A stretch of DNA of 64,000 nt, taken from Ditylenchus dipsaci. Lineage: Eukaryota > Nematoda > Chromadorea > Rhabditida > Anguinidae. How positions within the stretch are numbered: position 1 is the first letter of the stretch; the number at the start of each line of letters is the position of its first letter. The stretch covers positions 1-64,000 of the forward strand of contig SADC01001355.1 in assembly GCA_004194705.1 (NCBI GenBank), read 5' to 3'. A program made the translations under genes and the position numbers. Below are positions 10,804-24,044 of the stretch, piece after piece. The notes beneath the pieces are model-generated. The model did no database searches and had not been told where the DNA came from. It worked only from the letters and a program-made list of their open reading frames with translations.

Positions 10804-13800
10804 CTAAAGTGGTCTGCTTTCTGGACTTTTCTCCATTGCTCGCTTAGAATTTCCCATTCTAGATCTCCTTTTTCTCGTAGTCTGACCATTTTGACTGAGC
10901 AATTCAGTAAAGTAGGGGTTGCTGTTAAACAATGACTCTGGTCTGCGGTTGTTCAAGTCCTCCATCGTGGGGTTGGCTACTGTAGGAAAAGAGACTTCTC
11001 TGGTCTTTTTAGAAGATTCTTTTTTACTATTTTCAGCAGAGAAATCAAGACAAAACAGGGGAGTAGGATTTTCTGAGATAGTGCTGTAGTTTGACAAGCT
11101 GGTAGCCACAGAAAACTGAAATTTGACTTTTCATAATAGGAATATTTTTTATAAACGAGGCTTACAAAAAAATTCAAAATAGTGATTTTTTAAAATTTGA
11201 TGGTTAACTACCGTATTCTCTCTATTAGTTTTTACATGTGGGACTATTTTTCAATCGTCTAAAAATCGTAAAAATTTGGGGTCGATCTCGAGATTTTTGA
11301 TGAAAATTTAAAATCTAAAAAGGGGAATCGGTAGAGCTTGCGGGAGTTAAGAAAATGCAACACACAGCTTTGTTTATTTTTTTTCTCTGAGCTGAGATAC
11401 AGGTCCTCAAAGTTGGGGGTGTGGGTTTAATAGAGAGTGTGGAACTAATAGAGAGAATACGGTAGTTCTTTTTGTCTCAAATAGGATTTCCCGACTAAAT
11501 TAATCAATTTACTTTTTTTAATATTAAATAAATCAAGCCAGCTTTTGAAATAAAATAAATTTTACTTTGTAACTCTGTATTTTAACTTTAAATTAAAGTT
11601 AAATTTTAAATTAAAATTTCACATTAAAGTTCATTGAAAAAACTCACTGATTTTATGCCTGCAGAAGTTGTTGGAACTTGCGGAGTGGACAGGGAATTGT
11701 CATCGGACGAAGTACTTAACAAAATCCTGTGTGATCTATTGTGCTCAGCAAGCGTTTTGCGACAAGGAAAACATTTTCCACAGTCCTTGCAATCGTAGGT
11801 ATAGCCAGTGTGGGTGCCCATGTGCAAGTTCAAGTCAAACACAGTCATGAAAATCTGCAAAGATTTCGAATTGTAGTTAATCGTAGAGCAGTATTAGTGT
11901 GCCTTACTTTTTTGCAACGGCAGCAGTTCTGAGCGTGCAATTTCTCATGCTCGGCCAATCGATAAGTGTTGCCAAATCTCATATCACAGAAACGGCATTT
12001 GATTAATTTGGGTTGATGGGACGGGTCATTGAACTAAATTAGAGAGATTTGTGATTTGAAGTTTAGATAGAATTCGAGAATATATTAAGATTCTTGTTTT
12101 TGGTGACGAGAATTAACTGATTCTCTAAAAAGAAATTTTAGACTACAGTCAAACCTCGACATAACACCACCTCGACATTAAGACACCCAAAAGTTGACCA
12201 ATTTGGTCAGACTTGACTGAAATTTAGTCAAGTGAACCCTCGATATAACGACACCCTCAGGCCGGTCCTTTGGGGTGTCGTTATATCGAGGTTTGACTGT
12301 ATGAATACATTTATATCTAACACTGGAAGTGCATGACCTATTTAGAAATCCAATATACCATTCGATGGCGCTTCGTTAGCTGCCTAGCGAAATTTTCCGC
12401 TCCAGTATTCTCTTGTTTCTAACTTTCATCGAGGAAAAAACAGCTCTAAGGACTAATAAATAACATATCCTTTATTTCTGTGTGATTTCCGAACTTTTTA
12501 GTGAACTTGTATACATTTTTAAGAGAAAGCTTACTCCAAACGGTGATCCAAATCCAGAGCCACTTTCAGCCATAGTATTAATTGTTAAATGTGTTTGTAG
12601 GTGGTCTTGAAAGGGCTGCAACTCTGCAAACGTCAAGCAACAGTGGGGGCACATGTGGTAGGGCAGGTCTTGACTATTACTACTACCACACTGGTTTGTA
12701 CTGGTGTTCATTGGTCTGTGCGGTGTCACCCCACCTTTGGACTGTTCTGAATAGTCGTTGCTGATGCAAGTGATTGGTTTAGTCTGTTCTCCTGTGAATG
12801 ATGATGCTGATGTGGAATTTGAATGGCTTTTGTCCAGTTTGTGAGAAGAACTCTTCTTTTTCTTCTTGCTAATTAGATGCTTGAAGCGAGATTATTCTCC
12901 ATAAAAGTAGTCTGAGATTGTGAAATGTTTGCAAGATAGTGTGTGGATGCAGCAGGGACGCTAGCCAAAGACATCATTGGACTGCTAGATGTCGTTGCAG
13001 CTTGAAAGGTTGAATTCAAAGAGCTGTTGGAATCTGAAAAAGAGAAATTTTCAAAAAAGTATTCAGAATGTTAACTTTATATTAGAATTGTGAAAATTAA
13101 ATTTCTTTATTCAGCCAATCAATAAGTTGCTTGTTTCGGTAGCTAGAAAACTTCGACAAAAGCTGAGGTGGTCAATAGCTTTTAACTAGGCTTGGAGACA
13201 TTTTTACAATAAAATTTAAACAAGCTGTACTGATTTGAAATCGCAGCAAAATTTTGAAACCCATCAGAAAGGTGCTGCGGGTTTTGTATGTGTTTTAAAA
13301 GCTTTTTTGGAGCAAAAATGCTTTTAAGGTGCAAATTTTTTATTCTGCATGATTTTATCACATTGTCTGATTTTTTCAAATCGATAGCAGCATCATGTCA
13401 GTCGAGTCTCGATTTAACGTACCCCAATTTAACGTACCTTCGATTTAACGTACCCCTGGGTCGGTCCTCCAATAATAAACCCGTCAAATTTACCCCGATA
13501 TAACGTACCCCTCGATTTAACGTACCCCTAGGGCCGGTCCCCAGGGGGTACGTTAAATCGAGACTCGACTGTAGCCCTACTCTTCTGGTTTCTAACCAGG
13601 TATCGTTTATCACAACATCTTTTCAAAATGTAGCTTTGCCATCTAATAAGTCTAGCTTACCAAACAGGTTATTGTAAGATGTCAATTGTTGCATAAGTGC
13701 ATACACCTCTGTTGGATCTACATTGTTGGTGGATGGTTCAGGCGTGGATACTACCCCTGGTCCATTGTATCTGTGACAAAACTGAACTTTCTGCTTTCTT

Positions 13801-16800
13801 TTGCCTGTTTTCTGCAGCTTCTCTGCAGATAGCCTGCTTTTGTTGTTTTTGTCTTTTGTATCATTCTTCTCGCCTAATTTTAGTTCTTCAAAGCTGTAGA
13901 ATATGGCTGGGAAGTGGTCACAAAAGTGATGAATCAGCTCCAGTCTGTCAGTAAAAGTTTTAGAACACTGTCGGCAACCCCAACAGCTGATAGGCCTTGA
14001 TTAATAAGGTGCCCTCAGGTTACTTCAGCTATCGCAATTTTGGAGTTTTCCAGCTTGATTGGTCTAGCAGTTGTGGGATTTGGGCGAAAGACTGTATGCT
14101 CCGTAAGTAATGGATTTGCTGGACTGACATTTGTTAGTGGTGTAAGAGCACCGCCTAAAATTTATCAATTAAGAATGTTTGGCTGCAATTTTGACTAAAC
14201 TTCAAACTTTATTAAGCTTGGGAACCAAGTTAAAATTTTTTAACATTTTTAACACCAAACATTTTCTTTTTCTAAAAAATGGTTAAAAGGTGTAAATAAA
14301 TGGTTTTTTAGACTTTGAAAGGTGAAGGGTGTTGGATTGTTTTATGTATATAAAAAGCTTTTGAACGGATAGATAAAAATTTGAAATAATCATTGTAGTT
14401 TTCTTCAACATCCGAGTTCCTGCATCCTTTGTGGCCTATATAATTAATTTTGTGCTTCTATCAACTAAAAACTGTAAAAAGATTATAGCATAAAAATTAG
14501 TTTGTAAAATAAAAGCGCCAAGACAAAAACAACAATTGTTTTTAAATATTTTTTGAAATTTCAACTTTCCGTTCAAAACCTTTCCAGACATAAAAGAGTC
14601 ACCCCTTAAAATTTTTTTGCAAAGAAACAACAGGGCGAAGAAAGGTATATTTTTCAAGCGCACCCTCGAACACATATAAAGCCAAAATACCTATATCAGA
14701 TTAAAATAAATAACGTTCAGATCAAATTTTTAATTTTAATTTGGAACTGGTTTAGTCTGGGGGCGTTTCATAAATTTTCGTAAGTCATATTTAAAAGCCT
14801 CCTAAGTAATTTTCTACTGCTAAAAATGATAAAAAGCGTTGTTCATGACACTTTCTCACATAAAAATTTGACTTTTTGACAAAAAATGTTTTGACTGAAA
14901 TCTGACTTTTTTCCCTGGAGGACCAAGTAAATCAAGATTTTGATCAATTTTTTTTGTAGAAAAGTGTTAGGAAACAACGTTTTTATCGTTTTTAAAATCA
15001 GAAAAATTGTATATAAGACTATTAAATATGATTTACGAAAAATATAAAAATGCGCCCCCGGACTAAACAAGTTCCTTTAATTTTTGTATTGGTTGGTTAC
15101 CAAGGAGAAGTTTTTAAATTTTTTTCAGAAAAATACAAGAAATTTCGGAAACATTTTTTAAACAAAAATTTTGAATATTATGTAAGAAGCATATATTATA
15201 AGAACATTCGTCATAGCATTAGCTGAATCGCAGAACTATCATCTTTTTGAGCCTATTTTTCATTGCCACACAAAGATTTTTGTTGATTAGAAGCAGATCA
15301 TAAAACTAACAAAAGTGTTTTGGTCTTCATCAACGTCAAATTTTTTCATCAGTACTTTAGTTTGTTTTGTCGATCTCAAGCACAATTTTGCCGTTAAACT
15401 TCTTTAATTGCTCGCGTAGTAATCTGAATACCTTATTATTGAGAAAACACAAAAAATCTAGCTTTTTACGTCAGCCTTTTTCTTAGATCCTGCACAGCAA
15501 TGCATTTTTCCGTTTCTTTTCCAGACCACCAAATTTCCTTATCGATTCCGCGAATAGCGACTAATGACGGTAGTGGAGTATTGTTAGCGACTTTCTTCCT
15601 ACTTCGAAGACTTCGACACGCAGCACATAAAAAAGTGATATGCTCCGTTCCATCAGTTCGAAATCGTCCGTTGGCAAACGTCCATTCATAGCAATGCGAC
15701 TCTGGATTGTGTTGACAGTCTGTTAAAGCTAACATTTGACTCCCGATCTTTGATGTATGCAGCAATTCAACTTTCTCACCTTCCAGTGGAAACATAAATC
15801 AAGTTCTAAAAAAGTCTAAATCAAGGAGAATAACACAAAGGATATGCAATACAACAAAAAAGTAACGAGTAAACACGTAAACACATTAATACATTGTTCC
15901 AAACTGAAATGAGCAAAGGCTTTTTTAGGTTGAACTGGGTGAATTAAAATACTTTTTTTTTGGTTTAACACAGGGATGGGAATCGTACTTTTTAAAAAGA
16001 TTTGTACTTTTTTCGAGACCCCAAATCTTTTATTTTTTGAACTTTACGTCAAAATTTTTTTTGCTTCAAAATAGCAATAAGCATTGGATAAAATGACACT
16101 TTTTGACGACAAATGACCAAATTGTACTTTTTTGTCCAAATGTACTTTTTTTTCAAAAAATTTCATTCCAATCCCTGGTTTAACACCATAAATAAACACT
16201 TCTTATTAATTATTTTGCCTAAAAGCCTGAAATATTTTTTAAGAAATTTCGCCTTCCACGCCTCAAAAGTAGATGGTCATTTAAACTTAATTTTCATAAC
16301 CTTTCAAAGGTTATTTAAAAGGGGTAAATTGTGCAATTAAGTTAAGGATTAGTTTCTATAGGGTTTTAAGGGAGTGGGTGGGGGTCTACAACACCAGCTT
16401 TTGGGGCAAGGTGAGGATGTATACGGCGTAGAATCGAATATACAGCATGTTTTTCTAAGTACTCAATTGTAGAATAAAAAAATATTTATAAAAACACTTA
16501 GCAACGCATATTTGACAGTCATTGCTAAATCACCGTTGCTAGAAGCTTCGTTGCTAAGTGGTCTGTTTCTCGAATTATTTCATATAAAATGGCTTTTTTC
16601 GAGGCATGAGGCAATTATTTTCTTTTTTGAAATTATGCTTTAGGCTTCACATTTATTAGATAAAAAGGAAAATCATAATATATTTAAAAAGAACAATAAG
16701 TGCTGCTACTTATCTTCAACCAACTATTTTAAATTTAAAGTAAAAAATCATCGCTGAGTAGAAATTAAGAGCGCCCTTTTAAACAGCAATATTAGCCTTT

Positions 16801-17154
16801 CTGCTTGACCAAGCATCTAAGCAAATGTTTATTAAACTCACAAAATTAATATGTGTTTTGCAGTTCTTGTAGAATTTTTCGACACCTTCTGATCATCAAG
16901 ACAATAAATTGTTCACACTGTTAAAAGACCAACCATTTATGTTTTCACGTTGAAATAGGGATGAGAGATGTGAAAACTGGCCAAGCATATGTTGCCTCAT
17001 AAATGCAGTAGCCCAGTCGGTTGTTAAAATATTGCTCTGTTGTGCCAATGAATCATTTGGGGTGATATAGAAGATGAAGAAGCTCTTGACGAGCTAGCTA
17101 GATGTCCATTTACATGCTGCTCCGTGGGTGTGGAACATGGGGGCGAGGAGTGTT
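10804..17154 (-). CDS. C2H2 zinc-finger protein (probable DNA-binding regulator)
   Basis: Exons on the minus strand, 5' to 3': 17154-16949, 14154-13661, 13033-12535, 12033-11908, 11854-11648 and 11115-10804 (stop at 10806-10804). Splice phases agree at most joins. A possible first exon with Met at 17275 encodes MKVDQLLEHLQQQ, which is coiled-coil-like. Five C-x2-C-x12-H-x3/4-H fingers are visible: CRQCSKTFTDRLELIHH.., CPHCCLTFAELQPFQDH.., CRFCDMRFGNTYRLAEH.., CCRCKKIFMTVFDLNLH.. (split by an intron) and CKDCGKCFPCRKTLAEH... A KKKKK basic stretch and Ser/Thr-rich linkers lie between them, and the C-terminus is basic (RKRRSRMGNSKR). The fingers are irregularly spaced, unlike KRAB-type arrays. 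Frame breaks occur near 17060 and 12889, both curable by one C in a C run, and near 14025, a TGA I could not resolve. I do not recognise a named orthologue. Confidence 0.8.
11209..11464. mobile_element. TACCGTA-type palindromic MITE
   Basis: The inverted ends are TACCGTATTCTCTCTATTAG and CTAATAGAGAGAATACGGTA. It lies in the last intron of the zinc-finger gene. Confidence 0.72.
12146..12299. mobile_element. Pogo-like MITE (CGACACC variant)
   Basis: The ends are CAGTCAAACCTCGACATAA and TTATATCGAGGTTTGACTG between TAs. The core is GGCCGGTCC, and the variant phrase CGACACC/GGTGTCG is present in both arms. Confidence 0.85.
13399..13571. mobile_element. Pogo-like MITE (CGTACCC variant)
   Basis: The ends are CAGTCGAGTCTCGATTTAAC and GTTAAATCGAGACTCGACTG. 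The core is GGGCCGGTCCC. The variant phrase CGTACCCC is repeated on both arms and several times inside. Confidence 0.85.
14750..15068. repeat. Foldback element, GTTTAGTC(T/C)GGGGGCG ends
   Basis: GTTTAGTCTGGGGGCG at the left is mirrored by CGCCCCCGGACTAAAC at the right, with arms of about 130 bp. The inner arm sequence (CTCCTAAGTAATTTT, then a CCAAGG-type centre) is shared with the element at 30899-31628. Confidence 0.75.
15466..15795 (-). CDS. 109-residue ORF with a Cys-x2-Cys module, likely transposon-derived
   Basis: A single uninterrupted ORF, Met to stop, in an intron of the zinc-finger gene and on the same strand. Residues about 26-70 carry DCQHNPESHCYEW ... ITFLCAACRSLRSRKK, a small zinc-ribbon or FLYWCH-like arrangement. 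The pattern (hydrophobic)-C-x2-CRS-(L/M)-R recurs as YYVCSECRSMREKN in the Mutator-like element at 57337-59004, and Mutator-like transposases of animals often carry such N-terminal zinc modules. That makes transposon origin likely, but no flanking inverted repeats were found here. It could instead be a retained exon of the host gene, because AC|GTAAAA near its end could serve as a donor. Confidence 0.5.
   Translation of the reverse strand: MFPLEGEKVELLHTSKIGSQMLALTDCQHNPESHCYEWTFANGRFRTDGTEHITFLCAACRSLRSRKKVANNTPLPSLVAIRGIDKEIWWSGKETEKCIAVQDLRKRLT
15971..16177. mobile_element. hAT-like MITE
   Basis: The ends are CAGGGATGGGAATCGTACT and ATTCCAATCCCTG. The exact 8-bp duplication GTTTAACA lies at 15963-15970 and 16178-16185. 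The TGTACTTTTTT body resembles the copy at 2765-2999. Confidence 0.85.
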
Positions 17155-17279
17155 CTGTAACAAAATTAAATTTAGAAATTTCATTAAGCATGAAAATTTA
17201 ATACCTTTTGAACATCTATATGTTGATTATATTGACTTGTTGCTGAAGATGTTCAAGTAATTGGTCCACCTTCATGTTT

Positions 17280-20200
17280 ATAATCTGAAGCAAATTTGTA
17301 GTTGATTAATCCACTCATATGAATAACCCTGCAGGTCCGACTCCCAGCTGACGCTGATACTTTTTTCCACCCAGACATGGGGGTGAGGTAGTGTTTCAGA
17401 CTAATAATTTAAAGCTAAATTCAAAGCTTTGCAATTAAAACATAAGGTTCCCGAAAAATGAGTCAAAAAGAATGTTGCAAACATGTTTTTTGAGTTTATG
17501 GAGCTAGAGCGTTCTATCAGAAGAAATACGGTAAAGAAAGTGTTGGACCTAGCTGCAGTCAAACTTTAAAAATGTCGGGTTATCAGGACTCGTCTGTAAC
17601 GAAAAAAAACTGTGTGAGCACTATGTGGGATCGAACCTATGACCTCGAACAAAATACTAAACTAAAAATTAATAAATTTAGTAAGCGCTAGAAACTGAAA
17701 AAACGCATGCAAACACATACATCAAAGAAACTAAAAGAAGGATGGATAAATTGAGAAGAGAGACTTTGACCAGGCCAAGACCTGAGGGCACCGCCTTAAG
17801 CACATTTACATATCTTCAGGCAAAATGCCCCATTTGCTGATTTCCTCTCCCAGCTTTGCTACTACTCAGGCAATACAGCAATACACACATACATTGCCAA
17901 ACGGGCCTTGAGGTATAAATGGATGCAGCAAATGAATGAGGCACATATACATTAGAATAAGCAAATGTCTAGGTTGGAAGACTTTACAAGGTATCTATTT
18001 TCTGTATAATTTTTTTTTCGGTTATCGGTGAAAAATAAAACAATTTTATTGAAATTGTCTATATAAAAAACTGTAAAATCTACTTTTGAAATAATTTGAA
18101 TATAAATTCCGTCAAAAAAATTGAGCAGGCCGTGTTAATTGAAACTTTCGAATGCGTGGACAAACCAGACTGAATTGATTAAAAAGATAGATAGTTGGCT
18201 GTTAGGACAGTTCGATTTGACATGAAGTGTTATACGGTATAAATACGGTATAACTTATACCGTATTTTCTCCAATAATTTGGCTCTAATATTCTCGAAAA
18301 AATTTGAGTTTGACATTCAGCTCGCAATAGAAAATTCGCTAAGTATTTAATGAAATCTTTTATTTTATTTATTCAGACAGATTAACTGTCGATAAGGTCA
18401 CTTTCCCCGGGTGGAATAAATCAGCATTCATTTTGTGTGAATCACAAAACTAGGCCTGAAGACGATTTTAAAAAATCTTAGCCGCAAGAAAAGAACTTGC
18501 AAAAAGCAAGCAAGTCATAAAAGCACAACAGTCAAAAAAAACCAAGCACTGGAAAACAGAAATCAAAATAGGGTCCGATTTTAAATAGTTCTAAACGCAA
18601 GATGTGTCAACAAATTGAACTGAAAAACTTTCTGCACAACAGTAGAGTGTTTAAAAACCAGCAGATATAGTCAAATCTGAGAAAAAAGAAGTGGAAGAGC
18701 CAGAGGCGAAATTGATGCCCTAATTTCTAATACAATGTTCCTTAGGCACCGCCGCTTTTTCCCTGCCTGTTTGATTGACTGACTTTTTGCTGATGGCATT
18801 TGTGCTCACTGGCATCACACTCCCATCAACTGCTGTAGATTGGCATTAGCCACTACAAAGCAGTCAACAAAACGTGCTTAAAGTAATCAACTCAAAGAGA
18901 AGGGGCCGATTCGAATTCTAGACATTCGCATTTGACGAAATTTGAATTCGGCTACTTTCACATTTGACAAAATTCACATTCTAACTGGATTTGCTTATTT
19001 TTGTACGCTCGTAAAGAACGCTAGAAAAAGATAAATCTGTGAAGAGTGTGTAAGGTAGACGGATTGTTCGCATTTGTATAACCTTCAAATGTGAGTTTAA
19101 CTTATGCAAATAAGAGGGGCGCAACCAACTCGCCAACGCAAAAGACTCGACATTGTAAAATCTTGCCAAGGAAAAATTCGATTAAACGGCCCTTTATGGC
19201 CGGTCCCAAGCGGGGCGGTTTAATCGAATTTTACGTTGGCGAGTCTTGGCGTTGGCGAGTATTTTGCGTTGGCGAGCTATGGCATTGGCGAGTTGGTTGC
19301 GTCCCAAATAAGCAAATTTTAATAGACTGCGATTTTGTGGAATGTGAACTTTTCAAATGCGAAAAGCGAAGCTTAATTGTTTTTAGAAAAATCTGGGTAG
19401 AAAACGGTCAGGCCACTCAATTTAAGCGAAATCATAAGCTGAATCGAGTGTACATTAAGGCACAAAAGACTACCCTATAATAAATGACCTTCTTCAACCT
19501 TGAGGGTCTTTGTCCCTGTTCAAAGTTAATAGTTTGTAGATCTATCTTTTGCGTTTTTAGCTCCTACGAGCTCTAACAGTTCCGTTTTTTTAGATTTTCG
19601 GAGGGTTGAAAATGGTCTTCTGATATAGATTTCACGGCAAATTGCAATACATTTCCTATATGTAGCAGAACTGTTAAAGTAATTGAAACCAACCGTTGGA
19701 AGCCGGAGGCTCTAGGGTTCTATGATGTACAGAATTGTCTTCTGGATTGTGAGCAACCTAGACCAATATATTTAGCCGTATGTTTGATCTAATCCCGAAT
19801 AAGGGAAATTTACCTTCGTGGCTTCGAAGGTGTAGTAAAGGTGATATGACTGCCTCTGAGATCAACTTACACCTCAATTCGGTACCTATGGTATATACTA
19901 AATCGAGAGTGGACTGTACCCAAAACAAGTACGTTCAAAACATGTAGGTAAAATTAAGAATGCTAGTTGGAGGAAGAACTAGTGGGAAAAAATTAAAAAT
20001 TTGCCCTCGGGCGTTGTTTCAATTCGCCTGCTTTCTTTTCTTATGCTCACCGATATGTTTTTCCTGCGCATTGATGGGGACTGTTTCTCGACCAGTAGTA
20101 AGTTTAATTTATCTTTGTTGCTTTTGATACGTTTTCTAAAATTGTTGTGTAAGTTTGCCTAGTGTACCTTTTATTAGGTCTTACACAACATTAATCAAAG

Positions 20201-21742
20201 TGTGGTTGCAGTTCAAGCTGTTCTTTTTATTTTGAAAATATTTTTTTAAAAATATTCATGTGCTTTATTATATTTTTAAGTTTAGTAAAAGTTTTAGAGT
20301 GAGGCAATTTTTAACAAAATGAGGCACCTATCGTATTTTCTATGATTATAGACCCGTCTCTAATTATAGACCCCCCAAATTTTAAGTGGCCTGAAATTTC
20401 TGTTTTCACTAACTTTTAAAGCTCTGTAAAAAGTGCCTGTGAGGGATTTTAAAAACCTAACAGGCACTTTATACAGAGCTCAAAAAGTTAATGAAAACAG
20501 AAGTTTCAGACTACTTGAAGTTTGAAAAAATCGCCCAACTCTAATTATAGACCCGGGTCTATAAGTAGAGAAAATACGGTATCAGCTTTTCTCTTTTAGC
20601 ACTTGATAATGAAGTATTTCAAAGACCTTTGAGTTCAAGTTCACATTTTTGGCTACTGAACACCCTTAATCTAAATTTGAACACGAATTCGAAGTACCTG
20701 AACGAGCCATAAAAGTGAGTTGTATAAGAGAAAGCAGGCAAATTGTATTTAAAAAAATCTTTAAAAGGGTTTTTAAGTTTCTCGATTTAGCTTTGAAATA
20801 CTTCATTATCAAATGCTAAATGAGAAAAGCTGATACCGTATTTTCTCTAATTATAGACCCGGGTCTATAATTAGAGTTGGCCGATTTGTGGGCGATAATT
20901 AGAGTTGGGCGAAAAAAATATTTTCTTATTCGCCTGACACTTGCTTTCTAAAACTTTAGAATAGTTATAATTAAAAATTTAAGAATGTCTCACCGTCTAT
21001 ATACTGAGACACAGTATGAGCGGATGCATTGTGAACATCAAAAAACGGATGCGGTGCGAATGCAGAAACCGGTGCGGAACACAAAAAAAACAAATTTCAT
21101 TGTGAACGCAATCCCGCATCCGCACCGCTTCCGCATCCGCATGCGGATGCTGAGCCATTGTGAACGTAGGTTTAGAGTTGGTATATAATTTAGAGCAGTT
21201 TCCTGCCACCTTCAGCCGGAAGGTTTACGATTTTAATTAATTTAAACACATGATTTGTTTTTTTTTTAAAGTTTAGAGGTAGTAGGCGTTAATTCATTTA
21301 AAAGAGCATGAAAAAGCAACATAATCGCTCGGGCAATCCATTCAAAAAGTCCACCTGACCATCAATAACCCTTTTCCATACACAGAACAAAAACAAACAT
21401 AAAGGGGGCACTAATTTAGTTTATTTATGTATTGTGCCAGTGCAAACAGGGAACGTTTTTGCTCCAGCTAATTCTGATTTTGCTGGTGGGTTCGATTCCC
21501 AATGCCGGCTTTGCCTTTTTGATGATTTCATTATTAGTTTACTAAAAAATATTCCTGAATATTTTTGCAAATAAAAGTGGTGTCCGCGCTTATTCAAACG
21601 TGTGAAATTCTCATTGTCGGCGACGCCTATGGTGGTCCTTTGAATGGTCCTTCGAAGTACGATGGTCCTTTGAAGGACCATCTCCATTGATGACAATGGC
21701 GATTTCGAGTTTTTGAATTCGCGGGGGACAGCTCTTTTATTG
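17280..21742. other. Intergenic or 5' region dominated by repeats
   Basis: No gene could be supported. 18237-18290 and 20328-20890 hold TACCGTA-type and (T)CTAATTATAGACCCGGG palindromes. 18720-18850 has a short open minus stretch of mixed composition (possible 5' UTR). 19110-19305 is a foldback (separate entry). 20985-21185 is a small inverted repeat of GCATCCGCACCG-like words. Confidence 0.45.
19110..19305. mobile_element. Foldback with GTTGGCGAGT array and a pogo-like insert
   Basis: The outer arms are GGGGCGCAACCAACTCGCC and GGCGAGTTGGTTGCGTCCC, flanked by a 7-bp AAATAAG on both sides. GTTGGCGAG is repeated at least four times in the right arm. The centre holds TTCGATTAAACGGCCC ... GGCCGGTCCC ... 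GGTTTAATCGAA, a pogo-like palindrome nested inside. Confidence 0.62.
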
Positions 21743-22140
21743 CGAAAATACAGTCTACTCTCGATACCGTGTAGCTCTCGAGGATCGGAAAAAAATACAC
21801 TATATCGAGAGTACACCAGAGGTGGGCAAAGATCAGTTCAGATCAGATCGGCATAATATTTTTTTTTGTTATTTTTGTCGAATTTCACACTTTAAGTCAA
21901 AATTTTACGGCAAAACGTATTTTACACATAGTTTGGAAAAGATCAGATAGATTTAGATCAGATAAGTTCAGATAAGTTCAGATCGGGTCATAGCGGGTCA
22001 GATCGGCGTAGTTTTTTTCATTAATTTGTCAAATTTCACACTTTAAGTCAAAATTTTGCGGCGAAAAGTATTTTATAGTCAAAAGCAATTTTCATTGTGT
22101 TTTTTAACTACATATATATAATTATAATTTTTGTGAGTGA

Positions 22141-23610
22141 AATTTTTTCTGCTGGAAAAGCTTTTGATTCTGACACTGGATTCGTGTTCGGCGTGGTCGA
22201 TTTGCTTATAAAATTTCTTTTGCAATTTCAGAGTCACTAACAAATTTTAAATTCCGCTCAAGACAATAAACATTTGAATTTAATTGTCTTGAGCGGAATT
22301 CAAAATTTGACATGACTCTGAAATTGCAAAAGGCTTTTATAAGCAAATCAACCACGTTGAACACGTCCCCAGTGTCAGAATCGAAAGTTTTTCCAGCGAA
22401 ACAAAGGTATAAAAAATTTGTGTTACAACTTATTTATTCATTTTGCACATTTTGTCATAACTTGACAATAAACTATAGTTGCATAGAAAGCCAAAATGAC
22501 AGTTACATTCTGCCCTTTGTTTTTGTTCTGATTATTCAGCTATATATCATCTCTGCACAAAGTTTTTCGCTTGTAGAAAGTAAGAATGGAGCGTTTTGAA
22601 AATCGGGCGCTACCGGAGTATACCCCCCCCCCCCAAATGAAATTTTTTTTAAGTGTTTCCAAACACCCTATATCGACCTAAAATTGCCTCAGAAGCTCGA
22701 AAAAGGCATTATTTTTGTGTTCTAGTCAATAAAAGATTGAGTTTTTGGGACCACCCAAATATACCTATTTTGACCATTTTGAAGGGATTTAGGGCCATAT
22801 TAGGTGGGAAAGACCGAAAAGGGCCAATTTAGTGTGAAAAGGAAGATGTTGAACATAGTTTTTGTTGACTGGGGCCTACCGCATAAATAAACTCTGGTAT
22901 GCATACATTTTTTATGCATCCAGAGTCACTTCGAGTGATATGCGTCTAAGGTATGTGGGTGTGCGCATCTCAACCCCAAGCAACCGAGCCCCCTGCGCCC
23001 CGAAGGGGGCGCAGGGGGCTTGGTTGGTTAGAGATGCGCGCACTCACTTACCTTAGACATAATTCGAGAAGACTCTTGAACAAAAATGCATTAGAGGCTC
23101 TTTTTTCCAGCTCCAGTGACCAAAACATGCCAAAACAGGCAAATGGTCGAAATTTCAAAATGTCAAAACTCAATTTTTATTAACCAGAACTCAAAAATAA
23201 TGTCTTTTTTGAACTCCTGAGGCAATTTTCGGGTCGATATAAGGTGTTTAAAAACACTTTGAAAAAAATTTCATTTGGGGGGGGGGGGGGGGGTATACTC
23301 CGGTAGGGTCGAAAATCGCTACTCCAACAAACAAGTGGTGATTTATCTTAAACCTTCAATTCGAATAGTCAATTATTAGTATTTTTAGAAAGCTGAATTC
23401 CTGACGGTCATTTTGGTATATTATGACCTTGCGTGTAGTATTGACCATCATGGCGCATTAATTGAAAACCTGTGGGTACCCAGCTGGATTTTGAAACCTG
23501 CACAATGTGTTACCTTCCGAACCCTTTTTCACCTACTTCATCAATAATTGAAGCGAAAAGGACCCGCCCATAGTGTTCACGTGAAATTCTGCACCAGAAT
23601 AAAAAAAATT
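22141..23610. repeat. Long palindrome, family R1 copy 1
   Basis: The phrases GTGTCAGAATC..TTTTCCAGC and CAGCTGGATTTTGAAACC ... CACCTACTTC.TCAAT.ATTGAAGCGAAAAG are shared with 37130-37760 and 49748-51171. The sub-palindrome 22150-22395 is centred on TTAATTGTCTTGAGCGGAATT. Confidence 0.6.
22608..23307. repeat. Palindrome family R2 copy 1 with GC-rich hairpin
   Basis: The ends are CTACCGGAGTATACCC and GGGTATACTCCGGTAG. The centre is GCGCATCTC..AAGCCCCCTGCGCCCC, a strong GC hairpin at about 22955-23045 flanked by ACCTTAGACAT and its inverse. Copies of the core occur at 31150-31390, 60600-60700 and 62600-62890. Confidence 0.75.
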
Positions 23611-24044
23611 AATACCGACCTTTCTCGTGTTAAATTTTTCAAAACAGATGAATGAAAAAGAAATTAAATTTTGAGAAAAAATAAAGGGTACTAAAAATCA
23701 AAGACAAAAATTGTAACTATATATATGTAGTTAGAAAACATAATGAACCTCACTTTTTGAGTGTAAAAATGCGTAACGCCGTGAAATTCTGAATGAAATT
23801 GTGAAATTTGACAAAATAAAAAAAAAAAAAATGCCGACCTAACCCGATCTGACCCGACCTGAACTGATCTGATCTAAATCAATGAAAATTCAAAATAGTT
23901 TTTCATTTTTAAATACCATTGACAAAAATATGCTCAAAAATATGACAAAAATATACATAAAATGGTTTTTTTAATTTTCTATGGATACTTTCTCGTCTAA
24001 AAAGTTTGTTTCAAATTCAATTTCCCCTATTTAAAGGAGTACGT

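Noticed and set aside
17610..17660. Minus-strand GGTTCGATCCCACA, tRNA T-arm-like
   Set aside because: No D-arm, anticodon arm or acceptor stem could be built upstream.
21470..21520. GGTTCGATTCCCA tRNA B-box-like word
   Set aside because: No A-box at the right distance and no acceptor stem pairing on either strand.
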